Assembly (NCBI RefSeq): GCF_029892685.1
Contig: NZ_JARXVD010000015.1
Location: forward strand, 1-64,000
Direction: 5' to 3'
Length of the DNA stretch: 64,000 nucleotides
DNA from: Mycobacterium sp. OTB74
Lineage (GTDB): Bacteria > Actinomycetota > Actinomycetes > Mycobacteriales > Mycobacteriaceae
The notes beneath the pieces were generated by a model. It had not been told where the DNA came from. It ran no database searches and worked only from the letters and a program-made list of their open reading frames with translations. Both the position numbers and the translations under genes were made by a program. Of this stretch, positions 52,134 through 60,859 are shown piece after piece (position 1 is the first letter of the stretch; each line of letters opens with the position of its first letter).

Positions 52134-52894
52134 CCGGGCGGCTCGCCGAACCCGGACTCAGCCAACACCGGCCGGCTCGTCTCATCGGTGACCTCGCGGA
52201 TGAATTTCTTCGACAGCTCCGCCTCGTCGGTGCTCTTGAGCAGACCGATCTCGCATACCGACTTGGCAGCGGCGGCTTCGGGAAAATCCACCCAGCTGAC
52301 ATGCGCGCCTGCGGTGATCGCCTCGGAGGCGAACACCACCCCGGCGTCGGCCTTGCCGGTCACCACTTTGCGCACGACGTCCTCCGAAGTCACTTCCTCG
52401 CTGACCGGCTGTAACCGCACACCGGTCTTGCCCTCGATCGTGCGGGTCAACGTTGCGCAGGTCATCTGGGCAGCGCAGAGCGACACCCGCACACCAGGGG
52501 CAGCCAGGTCGGCGAAACTCACCAGGTGCAACGGGTTTCCCGGCGGGGTGACGATCACCAGCCGGCTGGTCGCGAATGGCTCCGGTGCACCCTGAATGAG
52601 CCCGGCATCGACCACCGACGTCATCTGCTCGACCGCACCCGAGACGAAGACATCCGCACCGGCGCCGGCTGCCAGCTCACTGGCCAAATCTGTCGATCCG
52701 GCGAAGATGAACTCGACCGACGTACCGGGATTATCCTCCTCGAACTTCTTGCCGATGACGGTCATGCTGTGGATCATGGTCGACGTCGCGTAGACGGTGA
52801 TCGCCGTCGGTTCCCGGGGCTTGCTCTCACATGCGGTCAGCAGCGTCGAACCCGCTGCGACAACCGCAAGCACACCCCTGATTCGCGCTCCCAT
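52124..52894 (-). CDS. Molybdate-binding lipoprotein, ModA-like
   Basis: 256 residues from ATG 52894; the longer frame to 53452 is discarded because the signal peptide starts here. The lipobox is LLTAC near residue 21. Periplasmic-binding fold: ITVYATSTMIHSMTVIGKKF, then FIFAGSTDLASELAAGAGADVFVSG and DVVRKVVTGKADAGVVFASE, which match molybdate/tungstate binding ModA. No modB or modC is adjacent, so it is an orphan. The last 10 bp overlap menB on the other strand. Confidence 0.9.
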   Translation of the reverse strand: MGARIRGVLAVVAAGSTLLTACESKPREPTAITVYATSTMIHSMTVIGKKFEEDNPGTSVEFIFAGSTDLASELAAGAGADVFVSGAVEQMTSVVDAGLIQGAPEPFATSRLVIVTPPGNPLHLVSFADLAAPGVRVSLCAAQMTCATLTRTIEGKTGVRLQPVSEEVTSEDVVRKVVTGKADAGVVFASEAITAGAHVSWVDFPEAAAAKSVCEIGLLKSTDEAELSKKFIREVTDETSRPVLAESGFGEPPGQK

Positions 52895-53029
52895 CACCGC
52901 AAACAGTACCGACTGCCGGGTCCGATCGGCACTGTCCCGTCGGCCGAGACTGTGCGGTTTGCCACTAATGGCCTGTGTATCCGCTTGCGGACGGCCCCGC
53001 CGCGGGGACTGGGCGGCAGACTTGAGCCG

Positions 53030-53506
53030 ATGATTCCGGGAACGCGCCTCCGCATCGGCCGATGGGTGCTGTTGGCCGAGGGGATCGTCATGGGAGTTTT
53101 CGGCGGTGCCGGCCTGGCCTGGTCGATGGCCAATCCGCAGTTCGGAGCCGAAGGTGCGCCGATTTTGTGGCTGCACGTGACGCCGATGCACTGTGCCCTG
53201 ATGTTGGGCGCCGGAGTGCTGACCCTTTTCGCCTCGTTGGGGCGCACCGCTGTGCTGTTCAGCCGCATCGCCTCCGTCGGCTGGCTGGTGCTGACGATCG
53301 TGTGCATATCGGCCGCTGCCAGTCATACACCCGGGCCGCTCGGCTTCGACACCCGCGACAGCCTGCTCTACGGCATCCTGGCGTTGTACAACCTGGCGCT
53401 GGTGCTGTGGTTCACCGTCGGTGTCAAACACCATGCGCCTCCTGCGCAACACCAGACTCCCGCCCGTCTAGCCAAGCGCAACCCCGATACCGTCCCCAGC
53501 AGCTGA
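53030..53506 (+). CDS. Four-helix membrane protein (DUF4383-like)
   Basis: 158 residues from ATG 53030; the frame runs further upstream opposite modA. Four hydrophobic segments at about 11-30, 46-65, 75-97 and 112-130 form a compact tetraspan protein, with a cytosolic Gln/Pro/Arg-rich C-tail (APPAQHQTPARLAK). DUF4383 is a guess from layout. It begins a four-gene same-strand run with bluB, an SDR and a glyoxalase. Confidence 0.7.
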   Translation: MIPGTRLRIGRWVLLAEGIVMGVFGGAGLAWSMANPQFGAEGAPILWLHVTPMHCALMLGAGVLTLFASLGRTAVLFSRIASVGWLVLTIVCISAAASHTPGPLGFDTRDSLLYGILALYNLALVLWFTVGVKHHAPPAQHQTPARLAKRNPDTVPSS

Positions 53507-53526
53507 GCACTGTTAGCCTCCCCGGG

Positions 53527-54192
53527 GTGAGTGAGCCGGCATATTCCGATACTGAACGCGCGGCCGTGTACCGCGTCATGTCCGAGCGCCGGGACATGCG
53601 GCGCTTCACGCCGAATTCTCAAGTGCCCGAAGATGTTCTGCGCCGTATCCTGGAAGCCGCACACACGGCACCCAGCGTCGGGCTGATGCAACCGTGGCGC
53701 TTTGTGCGGATCACCGACCAGACCCTGCGCAACAAGATCAAGGACCTGGTCGACGTCGAACGGCTTCATACGGCGGCCGCACTCGGCCCGCGCGAGGCCG
53801 AATTCCTCGCCTTGAAGGTAGAAGGTATCGGCGACTGCGCGGAACTGCTGGTGGTGGCGCTGGGCGATCAACGCGAGCAACACATCTTCGGCCGCCGCAC
53901 CATGCCGCACATGGATCTGGCCTCGGTGTCCTGTGCAATCCAGAACATGTGGCTGGCCGCGCGTGCGGAAGGCCTTGGGATGGGCTGGGTTTCGCTGTTC
54001 GAGCCGTCCGACCTAGCCCAATTGCTGGGTATGCCGGAGGGCGCTGACCCGATCGCGGTGCTGTGTCTGGGGCCGGTGCCCGAGTTCCCGGACCGCCCCG
54101 AGTTGGAAATCGTGGGCTGGACGACGGCCCGCCCGCTAGATGAACTCGTCTACACCGACACCTGGCCCGCGACCGGATCTGGGGCGTCCTAA
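53527..54192 (+). CDS. bluB: 5,6-Dimethylbenzimidazole synthase BluB
   Basis: 221 residues from GTG 53527. Nitroreductase-like flavoprotein which breaks down FMNH2 to make the lower ligand of B12. Motifs seen: YRVMSERRDMRRFTPNSQVP, AAHTAPSVGLMQPWRFV, and GMGWVSLFEPSDLAQLLGMP near the end, typical of BluB. It starts 20 bp after the previous gene and ends 10 bp before the SDR, in one operon. No cobalamin biosynthesis genes are nearby. Confidence 0.9.
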   Translation: MSEPAYSDTERAAVYRVMSERRDMRRFTPNSQVPEDVLRRILEAAHTAPSVGLMQPWRFVRITDQTLRNKIKDLVDVERLHTAAALGPREAEFLALKVEGIGDCAELLVVALGDQREQHIFGRRTMPHMDLASVSCAIQNMWLAARAEGLGMGWVSLFEPSDLAQLLGMPEGADPIAVLCLGPVPEFPDRPELEIVGWTTARPLDELVYTDTWPATGSGAS

Positions 54193-54202
54193 GCTCGCAG
54201 GG

Positions 54203-55075
54203 GTGAGTAGGAATCCGCTTCGGCGAATCGCCGATGGTCTGTTGCTGGCAGCGATGCGTCCCCCGCTGATCGACCGGATACCCGGCGGCCCCGAGGTCGA
54301 TCTGGCTGGCAAACGCATCGTGCTGACCGGTGCGTCGTCGGGCATCGGCGCGGCGGCCGCGGCCAAGCTTGCCCACGCCGGAGCCACCGTGGTGATCGTG
54401 GCCCGTCGGGCCGAACTGTTGGACACCGTCGCGGCCCGGATCACCACCGCCGGTGGAGACGCGATCGCCCGCGCATGCGACCTGTCCGACATGGACGCTA
54501 TCGACACGCTGGTGGCCGACGTGCAAGCAGAACTCGGCGGCGTCGACATCCTGATCAACAACGCCGGCCGGTCGATCCGACGGCCGCTGGCCGAGTCACT
54601 GGAGCGCTGGCACGACGTCGAGCGCACCATGACCCTGAACTACTACTCACCGCTTCGACTGGTCCGCGGGTTAGCGCCGGGCATGCTGGAGCGCGGTGAC
54701 GGGCACATCATCAACGTGTCCAGCTGGGGCGTGATGAACGAATCCTCGCCCCTGTTCTCGGTGTACAACGCCTCCAAAGCGGCGCTGACCGCGGTCAGCC
54801 GGGTCATCGAAACCGAGTGGGGCGAAGCCGGAGTGCACTCGACGACGCTGTTCTACCCGCTGGTCAAGACGCCGATGATCGCACCGACCCGGGAATACGA
54901 CGGACTGCCGGGATTGTCCGCCGACGAGGCGGCGGACTGGATGGTCACCGCCGCGCGCACCAGGCCGGTCCGCATCGCGCCGCGGATGGCGGTGACCGCG
55001 CACGCGCTCAACAGCGTCGTGCCCGCCGCTGTTGATTCGGTGATGAAACGTCAACGCGTACAACCGGTTCGGTGA
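54203..55075 (+). CDS. Short-chain dehydrogenase/reductase (Rv0547c-like)
   Basis: 290 residues from GTG 54203. Classical SDR with TGASSGIG near residues 39-46, NNAG near 120-123 and the catalytic Ser and YNASK in NVSSWGVMNESSPLFSVYNA. The C-terminal tail has basic residues. It corresponds to Rv0547c and keeps its place next to menB and the glyoxalase gene, so its role may be linked to lipid or quinone metabolism, but the substrate is unknown. Confidence 0.92.
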   Translation: MSRNPLRRIADGLLLAAMRPPLIDRIPGGPEVDLAGKRIVLTGASSGIGAAAAAKLAHAGATVVIVARRAELLDTVAARITTAGGDAIARACDLSDMDAIDTLVADVQAELGGVDILINNAGRSIRRPLAESLERWHDVERTMTLNYYSPLRLVRGLAPGMLERGDGHIINVSSWGVMNESSPLFSVYNASKAALTAVSRVIETEWGEAGVHSTTLFYPLVKTPMIAPTREYDGLPGLSADEAADWMVTAARTRPVRIAPRMAVTAHALNSVVPAAVDSVMKRQRVQPVR

Positions 55076-55079
55076 CCGG

Positions 55080-55469
55080 GTGGAGATTCTCGCCAGCCGG
55101 ATGCTGATCCGGCCCGCCGATTACCCGGCCTCACTGGCGTTCTACCGGGACGCCCTGGGGCTGGCCATCGCCCGCGACTACGGCGCCGGCACGGTGTTCT
55201 ACGCCGGACAATCGCTGATCGAACTCGCCGGCCACGGCCGCCGAGCCGACGATGCGGGCGGGCCGTTCCCCGGGGCGCTGTGGCTGCAGGTGCGCGACGT
55301 GCGCGCGACCCAGGCCGAACTCGAGGCTCGCGGCGTACCGATTTCCCGTGCAGCACAACAAGAGCCGTGGGGGCTGCACGAAATGCACGTCGTCGATCCC
55401 GATGGGATCAGGCTGATCTTCGTGCAGGTGCCCGAGACGCATCCGCTGCGCCGCGACACCCGCAGTTGA
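55080..55469 (+). CDS. Glyoxalase/bleomycin-resistance family protein (Rv0546c-like)
   Basis: 129 residues; GTG 55080 is four bases after the SDR stop. Single vicinal-oxygen-chelate domain: ADYPASLAFYRDALGLAI, ELAGHG and EMHVVDPDGIRLIFVQVPET at the end, which holds the usual metal-binding His and Glu positions. It is the last gene of the operon, followed by a strong hairpin. Confidence 0.92.
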   Translation: MEILASRMLIRPADYPASLAFYRDALGLAIARDYGAGTVFYAGQSLIELAGHGRRADDAGGPFPGALWLQVRDVRATQAELEARGVPISRAAQQEPWGLHEMHVVDPDGIRLIFVQVPETHPLRRDTRS

Positions 55470-55473
55470 CGCA

Positions 55474-55518
55474 GAACGACGATCAAGCGGCTGGGAGCGA
55501 GCCACTTGATCGTCGTTC
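55474..55518. terminator. Perfect 14-bp hairpin terminator
   Basis: GAACGACGATCAAG (55474-55487) and CTTGATCGTCGTTC (55505-55518) pair without mismatch, and the loop holds a small GGCT/AGCC stem. It lies between the glyoxalase gene and the convergent DUF3349 gene. Confidence 0.8.
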
Positions 55519-55554
55519 GATGATTGAGCCTGGGGCCCTGTCAGTAAGGTGCGG

Positions 55555-55863
55555 TCAGTTTGAGGGCGCTGCCAGCGGCCAGCCCACCAGCGCCAGCCGC
55601 GCTGACACCTGGTGGATTTCCTCGGGGTTGGGGGCCTGGTCGGTGACCTGCTGGATCGCGTCCTGAATCTCGGCCTCGGTGACCGGGGTTTCAACCTCGT
55701 TGGACCGGAGGATCAACCGGGCGACGTCGACCACTTGGTCCTCACTCAAGGTGCGCTTGAGCAACGCCAACACCGGGGAGTAGTCCTTCGGCGGCACACC
55801 CTCCGGGTAGCCGGCCCGCAGCCAGTTCAAAACACTCTCGAGCAATCCATTACCTTCGGTCAT
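55555..55863 (-). CDS. DUF3349 protein, copy 1
   Basis: 102 residues. Mostly helical: LESVLNWLRAGYPEGVPPKD, then SPVLALLKRTLSEDQVVDVA and VSARLALVGWPLA at the end. Over these blocks it closely resembles the second copy (57717-58031). The family corresponds to Rv0543c and has no known function. Here it is the third gene of an operon pitA, Rv0544c-like, DUF3349 (11 bp after the second gene). Confidence 0.9.
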   Translation of the reverse strand: MTEGNGLLESVLNWLRAGYPEGVPPKDYSPVLALLKRTLSEDQVVDVARLILRSNEVETPVTEAEIQDAIQQVTDQAPNPEEIHQVSARLALVGWPLAAPSN

Positions 55864-55874
55864 GTCTGGTCAGC

Positions 55875-56162
55875 TCACTTCTTCTTGTTGAGGAACGAGA
55901 ACAGGTCAACGCCGGTGTGATGAGCGATCACGTCTTTGGTGATCCACAGGATGGCCAGCAGGACGATGGCCCCGACCAGGACGAACAGCGCTTGGCCGAG
56001 CAGCTTCAGCGCCGGATTGGGAGCGTGCACCGTGCCGTCGTCGCTAGTGCCGCCGGCCCCGTTGGAGTAGGCGACCAGCCCGCCGGCAAACACTGCCGGC
56101 AGACCTGCACCAAAGATCAGACCCAGGATCAGCACTCGGAAGATGGCTTCCAGATACGTCAT
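55875..56162 (-). CDS. Small membrane protein (Rv0544c-like)
   Basis: 95 residues. Two membrane helices (about 10-29, LGLIFGAGLPAVFAGGLVAY, and 53-74) are joined by a polar loop and end with a basic tail (LNKKK). It keeps its place between pitA and DUF3349, as in M. tuberculosis. An accessory role with the phosphate transporter is likely but unproven. Confidence 0.88.
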   Translation of the reverse strand: MTYLEAIFRVLILGLIFGAGLPAVFAGGLVAYSNGAGGTSDDGTVHAPNPALKLLGQALFVLVGAIVLLAILWITKDVIAHHTGVDLFSFLNKKK

Positions 56163-56213
56163 CGAATGATTCCTTATTCTTCGCTGGAGAATTCGTCGCT
56201 ATCGACCGCGGCG

Positions 56214-57461
56214 TCAGACGGACGCGGTGTCTTTGTCAGCTTTTGCGGCGGCGCGCACGTCGGCCGGAACCGTCGAGTTGGTCGACTCGTCCCATTCGGC
56301 GTTGACATTGTTGTGATCGACCTTCTGCTGCTGGGCGCGCCAGTACATGAATCCGGACAGCCCGACCAGGATCGCGAAGATCACGATGTCGCCGAGCATT
56401 GGAGTGCCGAGTTTGGCGATGGTGTGCGACAGCCAGAACGAGAGCGCACCGACCAGACCGGCGGCGGGCAGGGTGATCAACCAGGCTGCGGCCATCCGGC
56501 CCGCCACAGACCAACGCACCTGGCCGCCCGGCTTGCCGACGCCACTACCCAGGATGGAACCGGTGGCCACGTGCGTGGTGGACAGTGCCATACCCGCGAC
56601 GCTGGAGGTCAGGATGACCGCGGCCGATGCGGATTCAGCGGAGAAGCCCTGCGGGGAGTCGATTTCCACCAGACCCTTGCCCAGAGTGCGGATGACCCGC
56701 CAACCGCCGATGTAGGTACCCGCGGCAATGGCCAGGGCGCAGCTACCGATGATCCAGAACGGCAGGCCGTCCTTCTTGACGTCACCGGTGAGGTGACCGC
56801 TGCTGATCAGCGCCAGCGCGATGACACCCATCGTCTTCTGTGCGTCACCGGTACCGTGCGCCAGAGACAGCAGCGAGGCAGTAGCGATCTGGCCCCAGCG
56901 GAAGCCTTCCTCGCGACGGGACTTCACCACGTTCTTCGTGATCTTGTAGACCAACCAGGTGCCGCTCATGGCGACCACACCCGCGATGAACGGCGAGGCG
57001 ACCGCCGGAATCAGCACCTTGCTGCTCAGACCCTGCCAGTTCACGCCGGCCATGCCGGCTGCTGCGATGCCCGAACCGATCAGGCCGCCGAACAGCGCGT
57101 GCGACGAGCTGGACGGGATACCGAACAACCAGGTCAGTAGGTTCCACAGAATGCCGCCGATCAGACCGGCGAAGATCATCGTCAGCGCGACGGCTCCGTC
57201 GAGCTGGAGATGGCCCGTCTTGGGATCCTGAATCTTCAGCACGTTGGTCGCCACCGTGACGGCCACGTTGACCGATAGGAAGGCACCGACCAGGTTCAGG
57301 ATGCCGGACAAGGCGACCGCCGCCTTCGGCTTGAGGGCCCCCGTCGCAATGGACGTGGCCATGGCATTTCCGGTGTCGTGAAATCCGTTGGTGAAGTCGA
57401 ATGCCAGTGCCGTTGCTATCAACAGCACCAGGATGACCATCTGTCCGCTCATGGCGCTCAT
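56214..57461 (-). CDS. pitA: Low-affinity inorganic phosphate transporter PitA
   Basis: 415 residues from ATG 57461 (MSAMSGQMVI; another ATG lies nine bases later). PiT signature occurs twice, as expected: FDFTNGFHDTGNAMATSIAT and, in the second half, LTSSVAGMALSTTHVATGS. About ten to twelve membrane helices with a long cytosolic loop around residues 190-250. It imports metal-phosphate using the proton gradient. It corresponds to Rv0545c but is oriented opposite to its neighbours; see the inversion finding. Confidence 0.95.
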   Translation of the reverse strand: MSAMSGQMVILVLLIATALAFDFTNGFHDTGNAMATSIATGALKPKAAVALSGILNLVGAFLSVNVAVTVATNVLKIQDPKTGHLQLDGAVALTMIFAGLIGGILWNLLTWLFGIPSSSSHALFGGLIGSGIAAAGMAGVNWQGLSSKVLIPAVASPFIAGVVAMSGTWLVYKITKNVVKSRREEGFRWGQIATASLLSLAHGTGDAQKTMGVIALALISSGHLTGDVKKDGLPFWIIGSCALAIAAGTYIGGWRVIRTLGKGLVEIDSPQGFSAESASAAVILTSSVAGMALSTTHVATGSILGSGVGKPGGQVRWSVAGRMAAAWLITLPAAGLVGALSFWLSHTIAKLGTPMLGDIVIFAILVGLSGFMYWRAQQQKVDHNNVNAEWDESTNSTVPADVRAAAKADKDTASV

Positions 57462-57630
57462 TCTGACCGAACGGCCGTGATTTTTTCTAGCTACGTCTAG
57501 CATCGGAGCTGACCCTGACCTGGGAAGATGCTGCATGAGCGAAGGTGTTCACGCAGAGTTCATTTCTGCGTCCAGACACGTTTGGCAGGCGAGGCAACCC
57601 ACCCAATTTTGGACGCTAACGTAGCCGTGG

Positions 57631-57658
57631 TTGCGCATTTGACGCGACGATCTAGGAT
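57631..57658 (+). promoter_or_regulatory. Candidate sigma-A promoter of the DUF3349-menE operon
   Basis: TTGCGC (57631-57636) and TAGGAT (57653-57658) are 16 bp apart. The predicted start at about 57665 leaves a 5' leader of about 50 bases before GTG 57717, which has TTTTGGAGGTGA upstream. Confidence 0.4.
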
Positions 57659-57716
57659 CGCGATGCTGATGCGAAGTTGACAACCGATACGCCCCGGCAC
57701 TTTTGGAGGTGACGCT

Positions 57717-58031
57717 GTGAGTGCATTTCTGACCAAGATCATGGCGTGGCTGCACGCCGGATACCCCGAAGGCGTGCCAGGCCCCGATCAGGTCCCCCTA
57801 CTCGCCTTGCTGGCCCGGCGCCTGTCCAACGATGAAGTCAAAGCCGTCGCAAGAGATTTGATCGCCCGCGGCGAGTTCGACCACATCGACATCGGAGTAC
57901 TGATCACGCAGATCACCGACGAGTTGCCGCGCCAGGAGGACATCGAGCGGGTCCGGGAACGCCTCGCCGCCAAAGGCTGGCCGTTGGACGACCCGCGCGA
58001 CGCCGGTGACGAGGCCGGAGGCCCGGCATAG
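57717..58031 (+). CDS. DUF3349 protein, copy 2
   Basis: 104 residues from GTG 57717 with a near-perfect ribosome site (GGAGGTGA). It shares the family blocks with copy 1: KIMAWLHAGYPEGVPGPDQV, then PLLALLARRLSNDEVKAVA and RLAAKGWPLDD. The tail is acidic (DAGDEAGG). It is directly upstream of menE (20 bp), the place Rv0543c occupies in M. tuberculosis, so this is likely the ancestral copy. Confidence 0.92.
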   Translation: MSAFLTKIMAWLHAGYPEGVPGPDQVPLLALLARRLSNDEVKAVARDLIARGEFDHIDIGVLITQITDELPRQEDIERVRERLAAKGWPLDDPRDAGDEAGGPA

Positions 58032-58051
58032 CCGTCCTGCGCGCGGTCAGT

Positions 58052-59173
58052 GTGCACTCCGGGGCAGCTGCCCTTGACCTGACACCCAAGTTGCAGCGCG
58101 CACTTGAGGGTTCGAATGCGTTGCTGCCGTTGCCTATTGACGACGAGCGTAGGGCCGCCCTGTTGTCGTCGACACTGCGAGTGGGTGAGCCCATCGCCGA
58201 CGACATCGCGATCGTGATGGCCACCTCAGGCAGTACCGGCTCCCCCAAGGGAGCATTGCTTTCGGGATCCGCACTCGCAGCGAGCGCGGCCGCCACCCAT
58301 GACCGACTCGGCGGTCCGGGGCGCTGGCTGTTGACGCTGCCCACGCATCACATCGCGGGGCTACAGGTGCTGGTGCGCAGTCTGTACGCCGGCACCACTC
58401 CGGTGGCCCTGCCTCCGGACTTCGAGGCGAGCGAACTTCCTTCTGCGGTAAAGAATTTGGGGTCCGGCCGCCGCTATGCATCGATGGTTTCGGTGCAGCT
58501 GGCCAAGGCACTGGCCGACCCGGCGGCCGCCGCTGCGCTGGCCGAACTGGACGCCGTACTGATCGGTGGCGGCCCGATACCGCCTGAGCTGAACGAAAGC
58601 GCCTTGGCCGCAGGGGTTTCCGTAATCCGCACGTACGGGATGAGCGAAACCGCCGGCGGCTGCGTCTATGACGGGCTGCCATTGGACGGCGTGCGGTTAC
58701 GACTCGGGGACGACGGCAGGATCGCCCTCGGCGGGCCCACGTTGGCGTCGGGCTACCGCAACCCAGTGGACCCCTCGCCGTTCAGCGACGGCTGGTTTCT
58801 CACCGATGACATTGGCGCCGTGGATGATTCGAGAACACTGCAGGTGCTGGGACGGGTTGACGACACCATCGCCACCGGCGGACTCAAAGTGTTGCCGGTG
58901 CTGGTTGAATCGGCCTTGGCAAGCCATCCGTCGATCGCCGAGTGTGGGGTGTTCGGCGTCCCCGACGAACGGCTCGGGCAACGCGTCGTGGTGGCCGTCG
59001 TGCTCGCCCCGGGTGCGGCCGCCCCAACCATTGCCGAACTGCGCCAACACATCTCGCTCACTCTGGCCGCAACAGCCGCCCCGCGCGAAGTGCACGTGGT
59101 GGCCGAGTTGCCCCGCCGCGGCATCGGCAAGCTGGACCGCCCGGCGCTGGCCGCCCGGTTCGGTCAAAGCTGA
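58052..59173 (+). CDS. menE: o-Succinylbenzoate-CoA ligase MenE
   Basis: 373 residues from GTG 58052, about as long as the Rv0542c protein and shorter than usual acyl-CoA ligases. It activates o-succinylbenzoate for MenB. Adenylation motif TSGSTGSPKGALLSG, HDRLGGPGRWLLTLPTHHIAGLQ, YGMSETAGGCVYDG, GWFLTDDIG and the C-terminal GIGKLDRPAL with its Lys. The frame is open for 20 bases more, but no ribosome site is visible there. It is translated with DUF3349 copy 2. Confidence 0.95.
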   Translation: MHSGAAALDLTPKLQRALEGSNALLPLPIDDERRAALLSSTLRVGEPIADDIAIVMATSGSTGSPKGALLSGSALAASAAATHDRLGGPGRWLLTLPTHHIAGLQVLVRSLYAGTTPVALPPDFEASELPSAVKNLGSGRRYASMVSVQLAKALADPAAAAALAELDAVLIGGGPIPPELNESALAAGVSVIRTYGMSETAGGCVYDGLPLDGVRLRLGDDGRIALGGPTLASGYRNPVDPSPFSDGWFLTDDIGAVDDSRTLQVLGRVDDTIATGGLKVLPVLVESALASHPSIAECGVFGVPDERLGQRVVVAVVLAPGAAAPTIAELRQHISLTLAATAAPREVHVVAELPRRGIGKLDRPALAARFGQS

Positions 59174-59269
59174 CCGCGGGTGATGCCGATCACATGACCG
59201 GCGTCTGATTCGGCGACCAGGACGGCTCTCTGGGACCCTGAATGAGCACCAGAAGACTGGAGTTCTCCC

Positions 59270-60802
59270 ATGGCTGCCCACAGCACGAACGATGACAACC
59301 CCGCGGTTGCCGCGCTGACCTGGACCGGCGGCTTACTGGCCTGGCTGGTGGCGGCTGCCGTCGCGGTGCCGGCGACGGGCTGGCCACTGGCGCTCGTGCT
59401 GCCGATTACGTTGGTCTTCGGGCTCGTGGTGGTCGCGGCCATCCGGAGCACGGTCGGCAGTGGCCGCAGCATGGTGGGACGGGTGCTGCTGGCCGTCTCG
59501 GTCGGAGTTCTCGTCGGCGAGTTGTGCGCAATGACCTTGTTCACCAATGCCATTTCGCAGCGCCTCGAAGGTGAAGCCGCGGCCCGTACCGCGGGCGTCC
59601 CGTCCGTCGCCGCCGCAGGCGCCAGCCTTGAGGCGCTGCGGACCAGCCGCGGGACCCTGGACGCTGCCGTCAACTCCGCGCGGCAACGCCGCGACGACGC
59701 CCAAGTGGTGGCCCGCTGCGAGTACCACCCGACGTCGTCATGCGCACAGCAGCCGATCACCGGCGTTCCAGGCGACGGTCAGATCACCCAAAACGCCCAG
59801 GAAGTGCTCGGGCAGAATCAGCGTGAGCTGGATTCCGCGCTGGCCGCCAGGGACCGGCAGGGTCCTGCCCTGGACGCGCGGATCGCCGACGCCGAACGTG
59901 CGCTGACGCAGGCCCGGGGCGCCGCTGTCGCCGGATCGGATCGCGGGTTCGGGACGCGATGGGTGGCAATGGACGCTTACACCCTGAGCACCCCGGCGAC
60001 GCTCGCGGCTCGCCTGGGGGTCGTCAGCGGGTGCATCCTGCTGTATCTGCTGCCCATGCTGCTGCACGCCCGCGACGATCGGACCGTCCGCGACCGCCAT
60101 TCTGATTCTCGGCTGCGCGCTGAGCTGCGCGCCGACACCGACATCGCGGTCAAGCAGGCACAGGCCCGGGCTGCGGCCGAGATCATGAAAACCGAGCACC
60201 AATTGACCGCCATGCGGGTCGCTTTGGAGGCCGACGCCGAGATCCACCGCGAATACCACCGTCAGCGCGTGGCCGATGCGCTGGCCGTGGCACCCGCGCA
60301 GTCACCCGTCCAGCCGGCGGAGTTCCTGGGACCGACCGCCGCTGCTCCTGAGGCACCGGCCGTCGTCGAGGCACCTGCCCCGGATGCTCCGGCCTTGCCC
60401 GCACCCGTCGAACAGCCGGCGGAGAATCTGCCGGTCCCCGTCGCGCCAGAGACCTCGAACTCCCCTGTTCCGGGGCTGCCCGACCTGACCCGCGTCGCCG
60501 CCCGGTGGTTGCGGCCGTTGGCCCCACTGGTGCCACCGGTGGTCACCCGAGCCATCGACACCTCGACGCAGCAATTGCGTTCGGCGCAAAAGGTTATTGA
60601 GGAATTCGAAGAGATCACCTTCACTCTGAGGCGGACGCTGCGAGTGACGGTGAACGACACCGCCGACCAGACACCCGCCACCACCGGTGATGTGGCCCCC
60701 GATGCCACTGTCCGCGCACAACGACCGGCAAGCTCAAGCGGGTTGGAATCGCCGGCCGACCGGCCGCAACTTGAATCCGGCCGCCTCGCCATCGAGCCGT
60801 AA
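59270..60802 (+). CDS. DUF4407-like membrane protein with coiled coil
   Basis: 510 residues. Membrane helices at about 18-38, 42-60, 70-92 and 246-265; between the last two lies a large Ala/Arg/Gln-rich helical segment (residues 95-235) outside the membrane, with two cysteines. After the last helix comes a charged coiled coil (KQAQARAAAEIMKTEHQLTA) and a long Ala/Pro/Val-rich tail. The DUF4407 assignment is from this layout. ATG 59270 is preceded by GGAGTTC. Function unknown. Confidence 0.78.
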   Translation: MAAHSTNDDNPAVAALTWTGGLLAWLVAAAVAVPATGWPLALVLPITLVFGLVVVAAIRSTVGSGRSMVGRVLLAVSVGVLVGELCAMTLFTNAISQRLEGEAAARTAGVPSVAAAGASLEALRTSRGTLDAAVNSARQRRDDAQVVARCEYHPTSSCAQQPITGVPGDGQITQNAQEVLGQNQRELDSALAARDRQGPALDARIADAERALTQARGAAVAGSDRGFGTRWVAMDAYTLSTPATLAARLGVVSGCILLYLLPMLLHARDDRTVRDRHSDSRLRAELRADTDIAVKQAQARAAAEIMKTEHQLTAMRVALEADAEIHREYHRQRVADALAVAPAQSPVQPAEFLGPTAAAPEAPAVVEAPAPDAPALPAPVEQPAENLPVPVAPETSNSPVPGLPDLTRVAARWLRPLAPLVPPVVTRAIDTSTQQLRSAQKVIEEFEEITFTLRRTLRVTVNDTADQTPATTGDVAPDATVRAQRPASSSGLESPADRPQLESGRLAIEP

Positions 60803-60815
60803 CGCCGCGATTTAT

Positions 60816-60829
60816 GCCCGATTTCGGGC
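60816..60829. terminator. Short hairpin between convergent genes
   Basis: GCCCG (60816-60820) and CGGGC (60825-60829) enclose ATTT. It lies between the end of the DUF4407-like gene and the end of the nitronate monooxygenase gene. Confidence 0.4.
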
Positions 60830-60859
60830 GCTGAGCGCACACAATCGTGCACAAATCAC

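Noticed and set aside
52895..53452. Long N-terminal extension of the ModA-like gene
   Set aside because: It lies opposite another gene and would bury the lipoprotein signal peptide.
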